Positions 16,106 through 26,235 of a stretch of 64,000 nucleotides of DNA are shown in pieces. Within the stretch, counting starts at the first letter, position 1. Each line of letters starts with the position of its first letter. Source of the DNA: Planctomycetota bacterium (lineage in GTDB: Bacteria; Planctomycetota; Planctomycetia; Pirellulales; UBA1268); NCBI GenBank assembly GCA_003669585.1, contig QWOQ01000016.1, forward strand, positions 1-64,000, read 5' to 3'. The position numbers and the translations under genes are program-made. The notes under the pieces were generated by a model that was not told the DNA's origin, did no database searches, and saw nothing but the letters and a program-made list of their open reading frames with translations.

Positions 16106-17908
16106 TCACGCAGGACCAGACAGCGAATCCGTCGTTGAAACTGTTGGAAGATCGACCGAAACATCAATGCCATCCGGACGCCAATCGACCAGCTCCATTT
16201 CGGCAGTGCGTCTCCCTCGAAACTCATTGATCTTCGGCTTAAACGCGACGTTGAACGGCTGTCCCGGGACGGGCAGGTGCAAGGCCCAATCTGCGGCTCC
16301 AAATGCAACGCCGCGCATTTTCGTTCCATGCTGAACGAGGGTCATGGAAAGATGGCGCTGGCCGACGCCGATTTTTCGAGGCGGTTCGGCAAGCGCGACA
16401 GCAGTTGCACATAAGAGAGGCCGCCGATTGGCCTGACCAAACGGAGCCAATCGTTCAATCTGACCGACTGCCTCAAGGGAAAGTCCGGCGAGCGTTGTTT
16501 CACCATCAATCATAATTTGCGCACGTCTCAACTCCGCTGGCAGACGTTCATCGACCGCCGCGCAGAACGCCTTGCGAAACAACTCAAGGTTTGAATCCTC
16601 AACTCGAAGGCCTGCAGCAGCAGCGTGTCCACCGCAAGAGAGAAGCAGATGCTTGCACGACATTAACGCTGCATGCACATCGAACCCCGGAACACTTCGT
16701 ATCGATCCAATTCCAGGCCTGCCTTGATGTTCATCCATCGCAACGATTACGACAGGTCGATGCCATCGTTCGGCCAATCTTCCGGCAACGATTCCGACAA
16801 CTCCCGGATGCCATCCACGATCGGCGAGCACCAGCGCCGCATCAGTTTCCGGTTGGAATCGCTCTTCAGCTTGCTTCGTTGCTGCCAGCAAGATACTTCG
16901 CTCAATTGAATCCCGCTGCACATTGAGTTCATGCACCCATTGTGCAAGGTGAATGGCGCGTGCTTTATCTGAGGTAATGAGAAGTTCAATTCCAACAGCA
17001 GCTTGTCCAAGTCTTCCTGCAGCATTGAGTCGAGGTGCTATTCGAAAGGCGATGTCCTCCGAATCGAGTTGAGTTTTCCCAGCCAGCGAAGTGAGTTCGA
17101 GGAGATGCTTTATCCCTTCGCCACCGCGATTTTTTAAACAGTCGAGTCCATGTTTGACGAGAATTCGATTTTCATCAATCAACGGAACCACGTCGGCTAC
17201 GGTGCCAAGGGCCGCCAACCCGGTCGCTCGAAGAAGCATTTCTCGCAGTGCCGGCGAGACCTGCTTCGCTCCACTCATCCGAGTGGCTATCGCCCATGCG
17301 AGTTTCATCGCCACGCCAGCACCGCAGAGTTCACCGAAAGGATAATTGGTACCCGGAAGCCGGGGATGCACGAGCACGTCGGCATCCGGCAACTCACTTC
17401 CCATGGCATGATGATCGGTGACAATCAGTTCCAATCCAATCGTGCGAGCATGTGCCGCTTCTCGAACGCTTGCGATTCCACAGTCAACCGTAATGACAAG
17501 ATCGGCGCCCTTTTTTTTCAGACTGTCGAGCGCCTCGGAGTTGAGTCCATAGCCCTCGTCGATTCGATCGGGAACGTACCACTGCGGCGTGGCACCCGAC
17601 GTTTGAAGACAGTCGATCAAAATTGCCGTAGCACTCATCCCGTCGGCATCGTAATCACCGTAGATCACGATGCTGCGGCCATTTCGAATCGCCGCTACAA
17701 TGCGATCGGCCGCTTGGGTTATGCCCGGCAATGTTTCCGGGTCACGAAGATCGGACATCGTCGCGGAGAGAAATGCTTTCGCCGCTGCGGGATCAGCCAA
17801 GCCTCGGGCTGCGAGCAACCCTGCTACAACCGTCGGAACTCCGAGGGCTCGTTCAAGCTGAAGCGATCGCGACTGATCGTGAACAGCGATATGCCATCGC
17901 TTCGGCAT
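16106..17908 (-). CDS. recJ: Single-stranded-DNA-specific exonuclease RecJ
   Basis: The 600-residue protein has the DHH superfamily phosphoesterase motifs: IVIYGDYDADG with D85, D87 and D89, VDCG with D142, and VTDHH at 164-167. The DHHA1 nucleic-acid binding part contains the Gly-rich FQPETDAALVLADRGWHPGVVGIVAGRL and LLSCGGHAAAAGL segments. The length is typical of RecJ. It degrades single-stranded DNA 5' to 3' in recombination and mismatch or base-excision repair. It is a single gene, convergent with the integrase and divergent from the YkgJ gene. The gap 15904-16105 up to the tRNA holds only a small 7-base inverted repeat (15955-15972) and presumably the tRNA promoter. Confidence 0.95.
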   Translation of the reverse strand: MPKRWHIAVHDQSRSLQLERALGVPTVVAGLLAARGLADPAAAKAFLSATMSDLRDPETLPGITQAADRIVAAIRNGRSIVIYGDYDADGMSATAILIDCLQTSGATPQWYVPDRIDEGYGLNSEALDSLKKKGADLVITVDCGIASVREAAHARTIGLELIVTDHHAMGSELPDADVLVHPRLPGTNYPFGELCGAGVAMKLAWAIATRMSGAKQVSPALREMLLRATGLAALGTVADVVPLIDENRILVKHGLDCLKNRGGEGIKHLLELTSLAGKTQLDSEDIAFRIAPRLNAAGRLGQAAVGIELLITSDKARAIHLAQWVHELNVQRDSIERSILLAATKQAEERFQPETDAALVLADRGWHPGVVGIVAGRLAERWHRPVVIVAMDEHQGRPGIGSIRSVPGFDVHAALMSCKHLLLSCGGHAAAAGLRVEDSNLELFRKAFCAAVDERLPAELRRAQIMIDGETTLAGLSLEAVGQIERLAPFGQANRRPLLCATAVALAEPPRKIGVGQRHLSMTLVQHGTKMRGVAFGAADWALHLPVPGQPFNVAFKPKINEFRGRRTAEMELVDWRPDGIDVSVDLPTVSTTDSLSGPA

Positions 17909-18178
17909 CGATAGGAAACTCCGAAGGAGTGCTCAGTCAAAATGAATTCAAAACAAGAATCTAAAGAGATCGGATTAGACCGCTCGGCATCGTTTTGCAG
18001 CAACGCCTCAGCGTTTGAGCGGGGAAAACATCGTTCGCAATCGTATCGCATTGGCCACGGTGACTCTTTCGCGATAAAGTGTTGCCCCACGAGGTCAATC
18101 ACCTCGAGAGCCTTCTTTGCGATCCGAAGGCATCTAGGATACTAAGACCCCAATTCGTTATTGAAGGAAGCTTCGACT

Positions 18179-18682
18179 ATGTCACGCGGCCTGACGAACA
18201 CAAAGGAACCCATGAAGGAGCCGGCCAAGATTGGCCGCGCAAATCTTCCAGAAGGGAAAGTGCTATGCGAGTATTGCTCGGCAAAGTGCTGTCGCTATTT
18301 TGCACTTGCCATCGACATTCCTGACACGCGGACGGAATTCGAATACATCCGCTGGTTTCTGTTGCACGAGCACGCCAGCGTATTTACCGAAGACGGAGAC
18401 TGGTACGTCTGCGTTCACACCACCTGTAAACATTTGCAATCGGACAATCGCTGCGGCATCTATCACACCCGCCCACCAATCTGTCGCGAGTACACTACCA
18501 AGGATTGCGAATTCGATGACGATTGGGTTTACGATCAGTATTTTGAGACGGCCGAACAGGTTGAAGAATACATGGAAGCAATGCTCGGTCTCACTGCAGA
18601 TAAGATCAAGGATACGCAAAAGAAAAAGTTTCGAAAGCTGTCGATTCGCAGTGTAAAACCAAATCCACTGGCGATTCTCTAA
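18179..18682 (+). CDS. YkgJ family cysteine-cluster protein
   Basis: The ATG at 18179 follows a GAAGGAAG site by 8 bases; an in-frame TTG at 18161 overlaps that site and is rejected. The 167-residue protein carries the conserved cysteine cluster of the YkgJ/UPF0153 family: CEYCSAKCCRYF near residue 25, then CVHTTCKHL, NRCGIY, PPICREY and KDCEFD. Family members are thought to bind zinc or an iron-sulfur cluster; their reaction is not known. The 270-bp gap to recJ holds the divergent promoters but no other gene. Confidence 0.85.
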   Translation: MSRGLTNTKEPMKEPAKIGRANLPEGKVLCEYCSAKCCRYFALAIDIPDTRTEFEYIRWFLLHEHASVFTEDGDWYVCVHTTCKHLQSDNRCGIYHTRPPICREYTTKDCEFDDDWVYDQYFETAEQVEEYMEAMLGLTADKIKDTQKKKFRKLSIRSVKPNPLAIL

Positions 18683-18833
18683 GGAAAAGCGCAGACGTCT
18701 TTGGATTTGTACAGACACCCGTCACGCGCAGAGACCTGTTGCGCGAGCGACTCTTTCCTTGTATGAATTATAAAAAATAGATCGCACTAAAAACGGTTCG
18801 AAAGTTTCCGAGAGAGTTTTGTAGCATTCGACT

Positions 18834-20222
18834 GTGTCACGCCCCGTCCCTCCTTCGTTTCGGAAGCAGATTCCTGTGATCGAACCTCGAACGCTGAAGG
18901 GATTTCGGGATCTTCTCCCCGCGCAGGCACTTGCCCGAGAACGTATTCTTGACATTGCCAGGCGCGTCTATCAATCGTATGGCTTTGCGCCAATTGATAC
19001 TCCGGCGCTTGAATATCTTGAAATTCTTACGGGGAAAGGAAGTGACGAAACCGACAAGCAGCTCTACCGTTTTGTCGATCACGGCGGTCGATCCGTTGGA
19101 CTGCGGTTTGACTTGACGGTTCCATTTGCCCGCTTTGCGGCGCAGCATGTTGCTGAGATTGGATTGCCGTTTAAGCGGTATCACATGGCTCCTGTCTGGC
19201 GAGGAGAAAATACTCAGCGAGGACGTTATCGCGAGTTTATGCAGTGTGACTTTGATACGATCGGAACGACTTCCGCGGTTTCGGATCTGGAAACGGTGCT
19301 CGTCGTTCACGATCTGCTCGTAGCGATTGGAATTGAAAAGTTTTCAGTGTGCGTGAATGACCGTCGCGTACTCACCGGAGTTCTGGAGCAGCTTGGTATT
19401 TCGGACTGTGCCACAGCGGTGCTGCGATCACTCGACAAGCTCGCAAAGGTGCCGGCAGAGCAGATTCGAGCCGAACTCATCGCCATCGGAGTGTCAGATT
19501 CAAAAGCTTCACGATTGCTTGAAATGGCAGGATTGCGAGGAGATTCACACGAAGTGCTGTCGTTGCTCGAAGGCTTTGTAGGAACTTCCGAAATTGGACT
19601 CGCAGGACTCGCGGGGTTACGTGGAATCGTATCAGGCTCTGTTGCAGCCGGCGTTCCCGAGGGCCGAGTGTTGATCGATCCATCGATTGCGCGTGGGCTT
19701 GATTACTATACGGGCATTGTGATCGAAAGTTTTCTTGAAGAACTTCCCGCAATTGGCAGCATTTGTTCCGGTGGACGCTATGACAATCTTGCAGGGCTTT
19801 ACACAAAAGAGTCACTGCCGGGAGTGGGTGCTTCGCTTGGACTCGATCGCCTCCTCGCAGCCCTTGAAGAACTCGAACGCATCGAAACGACGACAACTCC
19901 GGCAGAAGTATTTATTGTGTACTTCGATTCAAATCGTCTCGAAGATTATATTCGGATCGCCTCAGCCATACGGGCAGCTGGGATGAATGTCGAGCTTTAT
20001 CCAGAGCCCAAGCGAGTTGGACAACAACTCAAGTATGCCGATCGAAAGGGATTTCGGATTGCCATTGTTGCCGGTGCGAATGAATTTGAAACCGGTACCG
20101 TACAAATCAAACATCTTGCATCCCAGTCGAACTTAATCGTTGATTGGCATGGCGATATGCACATTTTGACCGATGCGGTGCATTCGGCTCTTCAGGCTGA
20201 TCAGCACGGACACCATTTGTGA
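18834..20222 (+). CDS. hisS: Histidyl-tRNA synthetase
   Basis: The 462-residue product begins at a GTG; the family N-terminus (RTLKGFRDLLP) follows after 19 residues. Class II aminoacyl-tRNA synthetase motifs are clear: motif 1 around RVYQSYGFAPIDTPALEYLE, motif 2 PVWRGENTQRGRYREFMQCDFD, the histidine-binding LDYYTGIVIE and GGRYDNL, and motif 3 GVGASLGLDRLLAAL. The C-terminal anticodon-binding domain spans about residues 360-450. It charges tRNA-His in the cytoplasm. The gap to the previous gene (18683-18833) shows nothing else. Confidence 0.96.
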   Translation: MSRPVPPSFRKQIPVIEPRTLKGFRDLLPAQALARERILDIARRVYQSYGFAPIDTPALEYLEILTGKGSDETDKQLYRFVDHGGRSVGLRFDLTVPFARFAAQHVAEIGLPFKRYHMAPVWRGENTQRGRYREFMQCDFDTIGTTSAVSDLETVLVVHDLLVAIGIEKFSVCVNDRRVLTGVLEQLGISDCATAVLRSLDKLAKVPAEQIRAELIAIGVSDSKASRLLEMAGLRGDSHEVLSLLEGFVGTSEIGLAGLAGLRGIVSGSVAAGVPEGRVLIDPSIARGLDYYTGIVIESFLEELPAIGSICSGGRYDNLAGLYTKESLPGVGASLGLDRLLAALEELERIETTTTPAEVFIVYFDSNRLEDYIRIASAIRAAGMNVELYPEPKRVGQQLKYADRKGFRIAIVAGANEFETGTVQIKHLASQSNLIVDWHGDMHILTDAVHSALQADQHGHHL

Positions 20223-20349
20223 GACGTCGCTCGAGTCGTGCAGCCATACATCGGTTGCGCGAGGTTCCTCTGGTGCTTTGGAAACAGGCAATGAATCGGA
20301 TTGCGCCCCTGACGGTTGAACGCTGGCGTTTGAGACGGCCGCTGTGTTT

Positions 20350-21504
20350 TTAAAGAGGCGAGCCAAGAGAATTCGAGAGATCTTTTGTGCAGAGCCTCTC
20401 TCGATAGAGCAAAAGCCCGTGGGCGGCGTGATAAAGGGCACCACATTCCACGTCGAGATCTTGGGTTTGCTCAAGGAGCGTCACCAGTCGGTGTGCGGCT
20501 CGATCGACCCAAGGCTCCGTCAGTCGGTTGTTGTCGAGTGTAAGAACGAGAAATTCAAAGATGTGACCGGTAGCACCAAGCTTTGCAAACACGTCGGCTG
20601 ATGTGCTTGCCCGTTCCAAATAACTCGTTGAAAAACTTCCGTCGGCCTGCTGATAGCGTCTGGCACTTTCGATTGCGTGCTGAATGGTATTTTCAGCCTT
20701 GGCCCAGCCCCCGGAAAGATTTTCTGGTTTTTGCTTGGTCTCAGAGAGATAGTGATTTACAGCAGAGACAAGTCCATAGAGGCGATGAGTTCCTCCGCAG
20801 GGGCTTGCGGCGAGATCGGCCTGCGACTCCATTTCCGCAACTCGCTCCACTGTCCACTCACTGCCGTCGCGAGCAATCCATGAGGTATCGCTTGGAAGAT
20901 ACGCCGAGAGAGCCATGAGCGTCCAAGTAGCTTCCTGCCCAGAAGTGATGTCATGCTTGGCTTGGTCAAGAAGTTTAAGAACCGTGAATGTGTGGCCACC
21001 CACCACGAGTGGAGTGTGTGGAGAAATTCCTCCCAGAGCGCACTGAGAGAGATAGCCCAGCCATTGGTCGGGATGTCCCTGGCCCGATTTGCTTCCTCCT
21101 TCTAAGACCGCAATCACCCCAACATCTCCCTTGCGCAGTGTCCATCCAGTCAGCGTTCCGCCCCCAAGCAAATAGTCAAGCGCGCAGACAGTCGATCCGT
21201 TGTGTTCTATCTGAAAATCATTTCCAAACGCCAGAATGCCATGCACGATTTGCCAAGCGGCATGGTCTGACGAGTTGAGGCGTCTTGCATTTTGTGCGTG
21301 ATCGAGAACACGATCAATGCGCAAGCACAGTGCCGCTCGATCAATCGGAAGGTGTTCCGTCGCATCAACTGTGGACGCAGTGTCTTGCGAACCCATGCAT
21401 CCTGTGAGTGCGCCGCAGAATACAGCGGCGAATACCGCCGCACGCAGCGAATGAATCGCACTCCAAAGGAAGTGCGAGCAGCTATCAGTACAACCGGCTC
21501 TCAT
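20350..21504 (-). CDS. Lipoprotein with alpha/alpha-toroid (terpenoid cyclase-like) repeats
   Basis: The start is uncertain. The ATG at 21504 places a signal sequence and lipobox (LRAAVFAAVFCGALTGC) correctly; the ATG at 21525 or the GTG at 21609 are alternatives without a clear ribosome site. After Cys37 the mature protein of about 350 residues has repeated helical pairs such as DQWLGYLSQCALGG, EATWTLMALSAYL and QQADGSFSTSYLER, typical of prenyltransferase or squalene-cyclase-like toroids. The catalytic DxDD of squalene cyclases is not seen, so it is probably a binding or structural protein. It is convergent with hisS. Confidence 0.7.
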   Translation of the reverse strand: MRAGCTDSCSHFLWSAIHSLRAAVFAAVFCGALTGCMGSQDTASTVDATEHLPIDRAALCLRIDRVLDHAQNARRLNSSDHAAWQIVHGILAFGNDFQIEHNGSTVCALDYLLGGGTLTGWTLRKGDVGVIAVLEGGSKSGQGHPDQWLGYLSQCALGGISPHTPLVVGGHTFTVLKLLDQAKHDITSGQEATWTLMALSAYLPSDTSWIARDGSEWTVERVAEMESQADLAASPCGGTHRLYGLVSAVNHYLSETKQKPENLSGGWAKAENTIQHAIESARRYQQADGSFSTSYLERASTSADVFAKLGATGHIFEFLVLTLDNNRLTEPWVDRAAHRLVTLLEQTQDLDVECGALYHAAHGLLLYRERLCTKDLSNSLGSPL

Positions 21505-21796
21505 GGGCAGGAAAAGAAGAAGCATTGTCACGAACCGATAGGTGATAGAAAAAGGAGGTGAATAACAGTATTCAGAAAGTGGGCATTGGAGAGTCGTCTT
21601 GGTGAACACCGTTAAAACAGAATGAACCGACCGGGAAAGTATCGGTCAAAAAAGGAATGTGTCATTTCATCCGAATTGTGGAATCCCGCAATCGTCTTCA
21701 CCACTACAATCCTTTCGTTCGTCGCACCAAACCACGCAGAACAGATTCTCGACAAATCAAAGTTGAGAATAAAAAGATCAAAGGAACACCGATCAC

Positions 21797-22492
21797 ATGC
21801 CATTCTTGTTTTTCGATGTGAAATACATGCTTGCCATTCTTCCAGCGATTCTGATCGCAATGTGGGCTCAATGGCGAGTTCGATCTGCTTACGCGCTGGC
21901 TTCTCAGCAGTCATCACAACTCAGCGGGGCTGCTGCCGCAAGACACATTCTCGACTCGGCAGGCATGACAACGATTTCAATTGAAGAGATTCCAGGAGAA
22001 CTTTCAGATCACTACGATCCGCGTGACAAAGTGCTTCGACTTTCGCAGAACGTCTACCACGGAAAATCTTTGGCTGCGGTCGGCATTGCAGCTCACGAAG
22101 CGGGGCATGCGATGCAAGATGCCCAAGGCTATGCTGCAATGATTGTTCGCAATGCAGCGATCGGCGCGGCCAACTTCGGCAGTTCCGTCGGGCTGCTGGT
22201 CTTCATGGTAGGTCTTGGGCTCGCACTTCAGGGAATTGCGTGGCTGGGCATTGTTTTGTTTGGAGCGACAGTGTTTTTTCAGTTAGTGAATCTTCCGGTG
22301 GAGTTTGACGCCAGCAACCGCGCGAAGAGTCAGCTTGTGGAGCTTGGAATTGTTCCACCCCATGAGATGACCTTTGTGAATAATGTTTTGAACGCGGCCG
22401 CTTGGACGTATGTGGCTGCGACGCTGCAGTCGATTCTCACGCTTCTCTATTACGCAAGCTATCTGACAGGGAAAAACGATTCAGATCGTTGA
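21797..22492 (+). CDS. Membrane zinc metallopeptidase, YugP family
   Basis: The 231-residue protein has an N-terminal membrane segment (MLAILPAILIAMWAQW), the zinc-binding motif AAHEAGHAMQDA near residue 100 and two hydrophobic segments after it (VGLLVFMVGLGLALQGIAWLGIVLFGATVFFQ). A further hydrophobic segment lies near the C-terminus. Length, HEAGH placement and the FDASNRAK segment fit the YugP/DUF2268-unrelated family of membrane neutral zinc metallopeptidases. The substrate is unknown. The gap before it (21505-21796) contains no gene that I can support. Confidence 0.88.
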   Translation: MPFLFFDVKYMLAILPAILIAMWAQWRVRSAYALASQQSSQLSGAAAARHILDSAGMTTISIEEIPGELSDHYDPRDKVLRLSQNVYHGKSLAAVGIAAHEAGHAMQDAQGYAAMIVRNAAIGAANFGSSVGLLVFMVGLGLALQGIAWLGIVLFGATVFFQLVNLPVEFDASNRAKSQLVELGIVPPHEMTFVNNVLNAAAWTYVAATLQSILTLLYYASYLTGKNDSDR

Positions 22493-22511
22493 CGCGTGCA
22501 TTTCGAGACAA

Positions 22512-24905
22512 TCAGTGGTGAAGCGAATAGAGAATCACATTGAGGGCGATCTTCTCGGCATCCTCCCGGCTATACCCAGTGCATTCAAGCGAATTCTGTT
22601 TTTCAAGAGCGCACGACAGATCGTAGGGTGAAAAAATAACGGCCCATCGATCTCCAATTCGAACACCTTCGAGCTTCGGAGTGATCTGTCTTTTGCCGGC
22701 TTTCAGCGGTCCATCGCTACCGGCAGGTTCGCGAAGCGTTACCTGCCGGATATCAAAACCACCATACTCTGCGGCAGTAAAAAGCGGATCATCGGTTGGA
22801 ATCGGTTCGAGTTTGTGTTCTGGCATCAAAGCAAGCATTTCAGAACGAAATGCCTCGCTAAACGCGCGAGAAGCGCAAACGCTGTCGCACAAAAGCATTC
22901 CACCTCGCTTGAGAAATTCAGCTAATTGCGGCCTCTCTTTCGTACTCAATTCAAACGTCTGTCGGCCATGCATAAAAACCATGTGATAGTCAAAGAGGTG
23001 TGGATCGCTGATGTCGATTTGACGAGGAGCATCATCGACTCGCACAGAAAGATTACGTGCGGCAGTTCGCAGAATGTTTGCCAGAGCTGCGGGCGCTGCA
23101 TTGCATAGGCCGCCGTGACGAAGCTTGGCGATCGAGATTCGACCGCGTTCAAAACGATCTTGCGGTTCGTCATTGTGTTCGATTGCGAAGAGCTCATCCT
23201 TTCGCTTGAGTTCCCGATTGGTTGCATACGTCAGCACATTGGTCCCGATTGCAAGCGCAGCCAGAACCTCTTTCTTGGCGTTGGCTGGAAGTGTATTGAG
23301 CTTTCCGCCACCAAGCTCCCACAGACACGACAGACTCGGACCGGCATCGTCGCCGACGAGTTCTGGCACATAGATAATGCACGTGCGGCATCCATAATCG
23401 ACGCCAAGAAGTGGCCGTTGAAACTCAGGGCCAACAATTTCTTCTGCATTCCATGCCGGATGTTCCGGAGGAAGTAAGTTCAGGTCGTATTCAGGCTCTG
23501 GAAAAATCTCACGCACAAGCCCGCGAAAGCATTCATCAAAATTGCCACTTTTGGAACAGCATGCTTCAGCAAAGATGAATCCACCCTCATCGATGTATTC
23601 GCGAAGTCTTGCGCCGGCACGAGGACCCAAGTCAAAAAGAGTTTTCCCCGAAAGCCAAAGCACGGGTGCCTGCAAAAGGTCGTCGAGCTGCGCTCGCGGT
23701 GTGTCGACGACATGCCATGAAAGACCTGCGGGGTAGTCTGTTCGCCATCGTTGCTCGACATACTCCACAAGATGAGCAACGTCGTGTCCGTGTCGGTTCC
23801 AGTCTGCCTCGGGATCGTGTCGGCTCTTGGCAATAATGACTGGCCGTCGTCCCTTGGCTAAAAATAAGAGGGCAAAGCTGGTGGCGACTGTAGCGTCTTC
23901 GATGTTACCGCCCGTCCACTTTCCACTCAGGGCATCCTGCGTTGAAACAAACGTTTTCGCTCCTTCGAGATACCAATCTGCTTGGCCGATATAACGGCGT
24001 GCGGTAAATCGACCGACGCGTTCAAGACCGTAGAGATAGTAATAGAGCCACTGTGCTCCCCCAGTTCCAGGATTTTTCTGGACGGAAAAATTTCGACCAA
24101 GCCAGAGCATTCCCTTTTCGAGAACGTCTGGTGACTTTCCACCACCGCAGCAGCTCACCTGATTATTTCGAAACTGTGCCTCGGGTGTTCCAGTATGTTC
24201 CGACGTAATCCACACGCTGGTAATCCCGGCACAAGTCATGCTTCCGGTGCCAGCGTTCGTGCCGATGGTGTATCCCCAAGAGCCATCTGCATTGGCACAC
24301 TTGACCCAATATTGCTGAGATCTCTGCCATGTCTCCTGTTTTACATTCACGCCGGCTTGTGCAGCCTCGTGCAATCCAAGCAACGCAAACTGTGAATTTG
24401 AATTGTCTCCAACACCACGGGTCGGGCCGTAGGACCACGAACCCGCCCCAGGCCCTTCTTTACTCTGGCTATTCTCAAGCCATTGAACATTTCGAGTGAG
24501 AATGGGGCGATCGATAGCCGGGCTCAGCATTGCGAGAACCATCGTCTGCAATGAAACAGAATATGTTTCCTTTGGTTCCTGTTTGCGAAGCCATGTCAAG
24601 GCTTTTTGCATCGAGGGGTTATTCTCTGGAACGCCTCCATTGGCAAGCGCCAGAAGGACCAGCGAGGTAGCCCCGACTCGCGTGTCATCGGTGCGCATGG
24701 AGCATTCCCACGATCCGTTGAGCTGTTGTTCCCGCAGCAGATATTCCCGCGCTTTGTCGATGGATCGCTGAATCATCAGTGGCGATAGATCATCGCTCTG
24801 TGGCTTGGGTTTGTCCTGCGCCTTTGTTGGGCGGCTCGGACATGCAACCAGAACACAAAGACCGATGAGAAGGCGTGCCAGAAGAAAACAAAATTGTGAA
24901 TGCAT
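22512..24905 (-). CDS. DUF4159 protein with prenyltransferase-like repeats
   Basis: The 797-residue protein starts with a signal sequence; LVAC at about residue 22 fits a lipobox, with an alternative cut after TKA. Residues about 45-340 contain toroid repeats (LREQQLNGSWECS, SVSLQTMVLAML, NADGSWGYT). Residues about 350-560 and again 610-797 are DUF4159 or glutamine-amidotransferase-like modules (PVLWLSGKTLFDLGPRAGARLREYIDEGGFIFAEACC; FMHGRQTFEL, LAEFLKRGGMLLCDSVC). In planctomycetes DUF4159 genes typically sit with MoxR, DUF58 and BatA-like genes, as here, where it is divergent from moxR with a 222-bp shared promoter gap. It probably serves in the envelope; the reaction is unknown. Confidence 0.8.
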   Translation of the reverse strand: MHSQFCFLLARLLIGLCVLVACPSRPTKAQDKPKPQSDDLSPLMIQRSIDKAREYLLREQQLNGSWECSMRTDDTRVGATSLVLLALANGGVPENNPSMQKALTWLRKQEPKETYSVSLQTMVLAMLSPAIDRPILTRNVQWLENSQSKEGPGAGSWSYGPTRGVGDNSNSQFALLGLHEAAQAGVNVKQETWQRSQQYWVKCANADGSWGYTIGTNAGTGSMTCAGITSVWITSEHTGTPEAQFRNNQVSCCGGGKSPDVLEKGMLWLGRNFSVQKNPGTGGAQWLYYYLYGLERVGRFTARRYIGQADWYLEGAKTFVSTQDALSGKWTGGNIEDATVATSFALLFLAKGRRPVIIAKSRHDPEADWNRHGHDVAHLVEYVEQRWRTDYPAGLSWHVVDTPRAQLDDLLQAPVLWLSGKTLFDLGPRAGARLREYIDEGGFIFAEACCSKSGNFDECFRGLVREIFPEPEYDLNLLPPEHPAWNAEEIVGPEFQRPLLGVDYGCRTCIIYVPELVGDDAGPSLSCLWELGGGKLNTLPANAKKEVLAALAIGTNVLTYATNRELKRKDELFAIEHNDEPQDRFERGRISIAKLRHGGLCNAAPAALANILRTAARNLSVRVDDAPRQIDISDPHLFDYHMVFMHGRQTFELSTKERPQLAEFLKRGGMLLCDSVCASRAFSEAFRSEMLALMPEHKLEPIPTDDPLFTAAEYGGFDIRQVTLREPAGSDGPLKAGKRQITPKLEGVRIGDRWAVIFSPYDLSCALEKQNSLECTGYSREDAEKIALNVILYSLHH

Positions 24906-25127
24906 CGGACCTCATCCGCTTTCAGCACAGGAGGTTTTCGGGCTTGTGGTGCCACAGAGTCAGCATATCGGTTATAACAAGAGCCTGTCGCGGAAGATGC
25001 CATCGGCTCGGCTTGCGGAGAGAGCTTTCGGTCGGCAACGCTCGAAGGGCTGGTTCTCTTTCGTGTGGGAATTCCCTGAAGCGTTTCAACTTCCGCAAGA
25101 AAATTCTGAACAGTAGGAATAAAGAAC

Positions 25128-26153
25128 GTGTCGACGGCACCCAAACCAAAAACAATCGATGACATTCTTCAAGAGTTTTCGCAGCATCGTCGGGTGATGA
25201 AAGAAGAACTGCAGAAGATCATCATCGGACAAAACGAGGTGATCGAGCAGCTTTTTGCTGCAATTTTCACGCGAGGACACTGCCTGCTCGAAGGAGTGCC
25301 AGGATTGGCCAAGACGCTCATGGTATCGACGCTTGCCAAAATTCTTGACGTTGGATTTAAGCGAGTTCAATTCACACCCGATCTCATGCCCTCAGACATT
25401 ACCGGCACAAATGTTCTGGAAGAGGACGACTCGGGCCGGCGAAATTTTCGTTTTGTAGAAGGTCCAATTTTTACAAATATTTTATTGGCCGACGAAATCA
25501 ATCGTACGCCCCCAAAGACGCAAGCGGCTCTCCTGCAGGCGATGCAGGAACGCGAAGTCTCGGTTGGACAGGAAACCTACACGCTTCCAGATCCTTTTTT
25601 TACGATTGCCACTCAAAATCCAATTGAGCAAGAAGGAACGTATCCGCTTCCGGAAGCGCAGCTCGACCGCTTTATGTTTAACATCAAAGTTGGCTATCCT
25701 TCGTCGAGTGAAGAAGAGCAGATTTTGATGGCAACTACCCGCTCTGAAAAACCAGAAGTTCGCAAAGTGCTTTCTGGCCGAGCGATCGTCAATATTCAAA
25801 AGTTGGTTGGCAGCGTTGCCGTGAGCGAATACATCGTGAAATATGTCGCTCGGCTGGTGCGTGCGACTCGTCCAAAAGATCCACAGGCACCACCTTATGT
25901 TGCCGAACTCGTTGATTGGGGAGCTGGGCCGAGAGCTGGACAATTTCTCATTCAGGGAGGCAAGGCACTGGCTGCGATGGATGGTCGGTTTAGCGTTTCG
26001 ATTGACGATGTTCGCCGAATTGCTGTGCCAGTGTTGCGACATCGAATTGCGACAAACTTTCAGGCGCAAGCAGACGGAATCACGAGCGAAAATATTGTTG
26101 AACGGCTTGTCAAGGAGATTCCTGAGCCGGACATTCCAAAACTGGTGAGATAA
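25128..26153 (+). CDS. MoxR-type AAA+ ATPase
   Basis: The 341-residue product starts at a GTG. It has Walker A EGVPGLAKT (residues 55-63), Walker B ILLADEINRTPPKTQ, sensor 1 IATQNPIEQEGTYPLPEAQLDRF and a lid domain to the C-terminus. These are the signatures of MoxR ATPases, chaperone-like proteins that act with von Willebrand domain partners to mature or insert metal centres or to control envelope stress. The downstream genes supply the usual partners: DUF58, a BatA-like protein and a VWA-like protein. All four are in one direction with gaps of 82, 46 and 37 bp, so they are probably one operon. Confidence 0.93.
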   Translation: MSTAPKPKTIDDILQEFSQHRRVMKEELQKIIIGQNEVIEQLFAAIFTRGHCLLEGVPGLAKTLMVSTLAKILDVGFKRVQFTPDLMPSDITGTNVLEEDDSGRRNFRFVEGPIFTNILLADEINRTPPKTQAALLQAMQEREVSVGQETYTLPDPFFTIATQNPIEQEGTYPLPEAQLDRFMFNIKVGYPSSSEEEQILMATTRSEKPEVRKVLSGRAIVNIQKLVGSVAVSEYIVKYVARLVRATRPKDPQAPPYVAELVDWGAGPRAGQFLIQGGKALAAMDGRFSVSIDDVRRIAVPVLRHRIATNFQAQADGITSENIVERLVKEIPEPDIPKLVR

Positions 26154-26235
26154 ACGAATCACCATTGATCGTCTGCGTTGTCGAATGGCCTGCTGATGGA
26201 GTACACAACTGCCAGTTTCTTCGGAGTGTGATCAC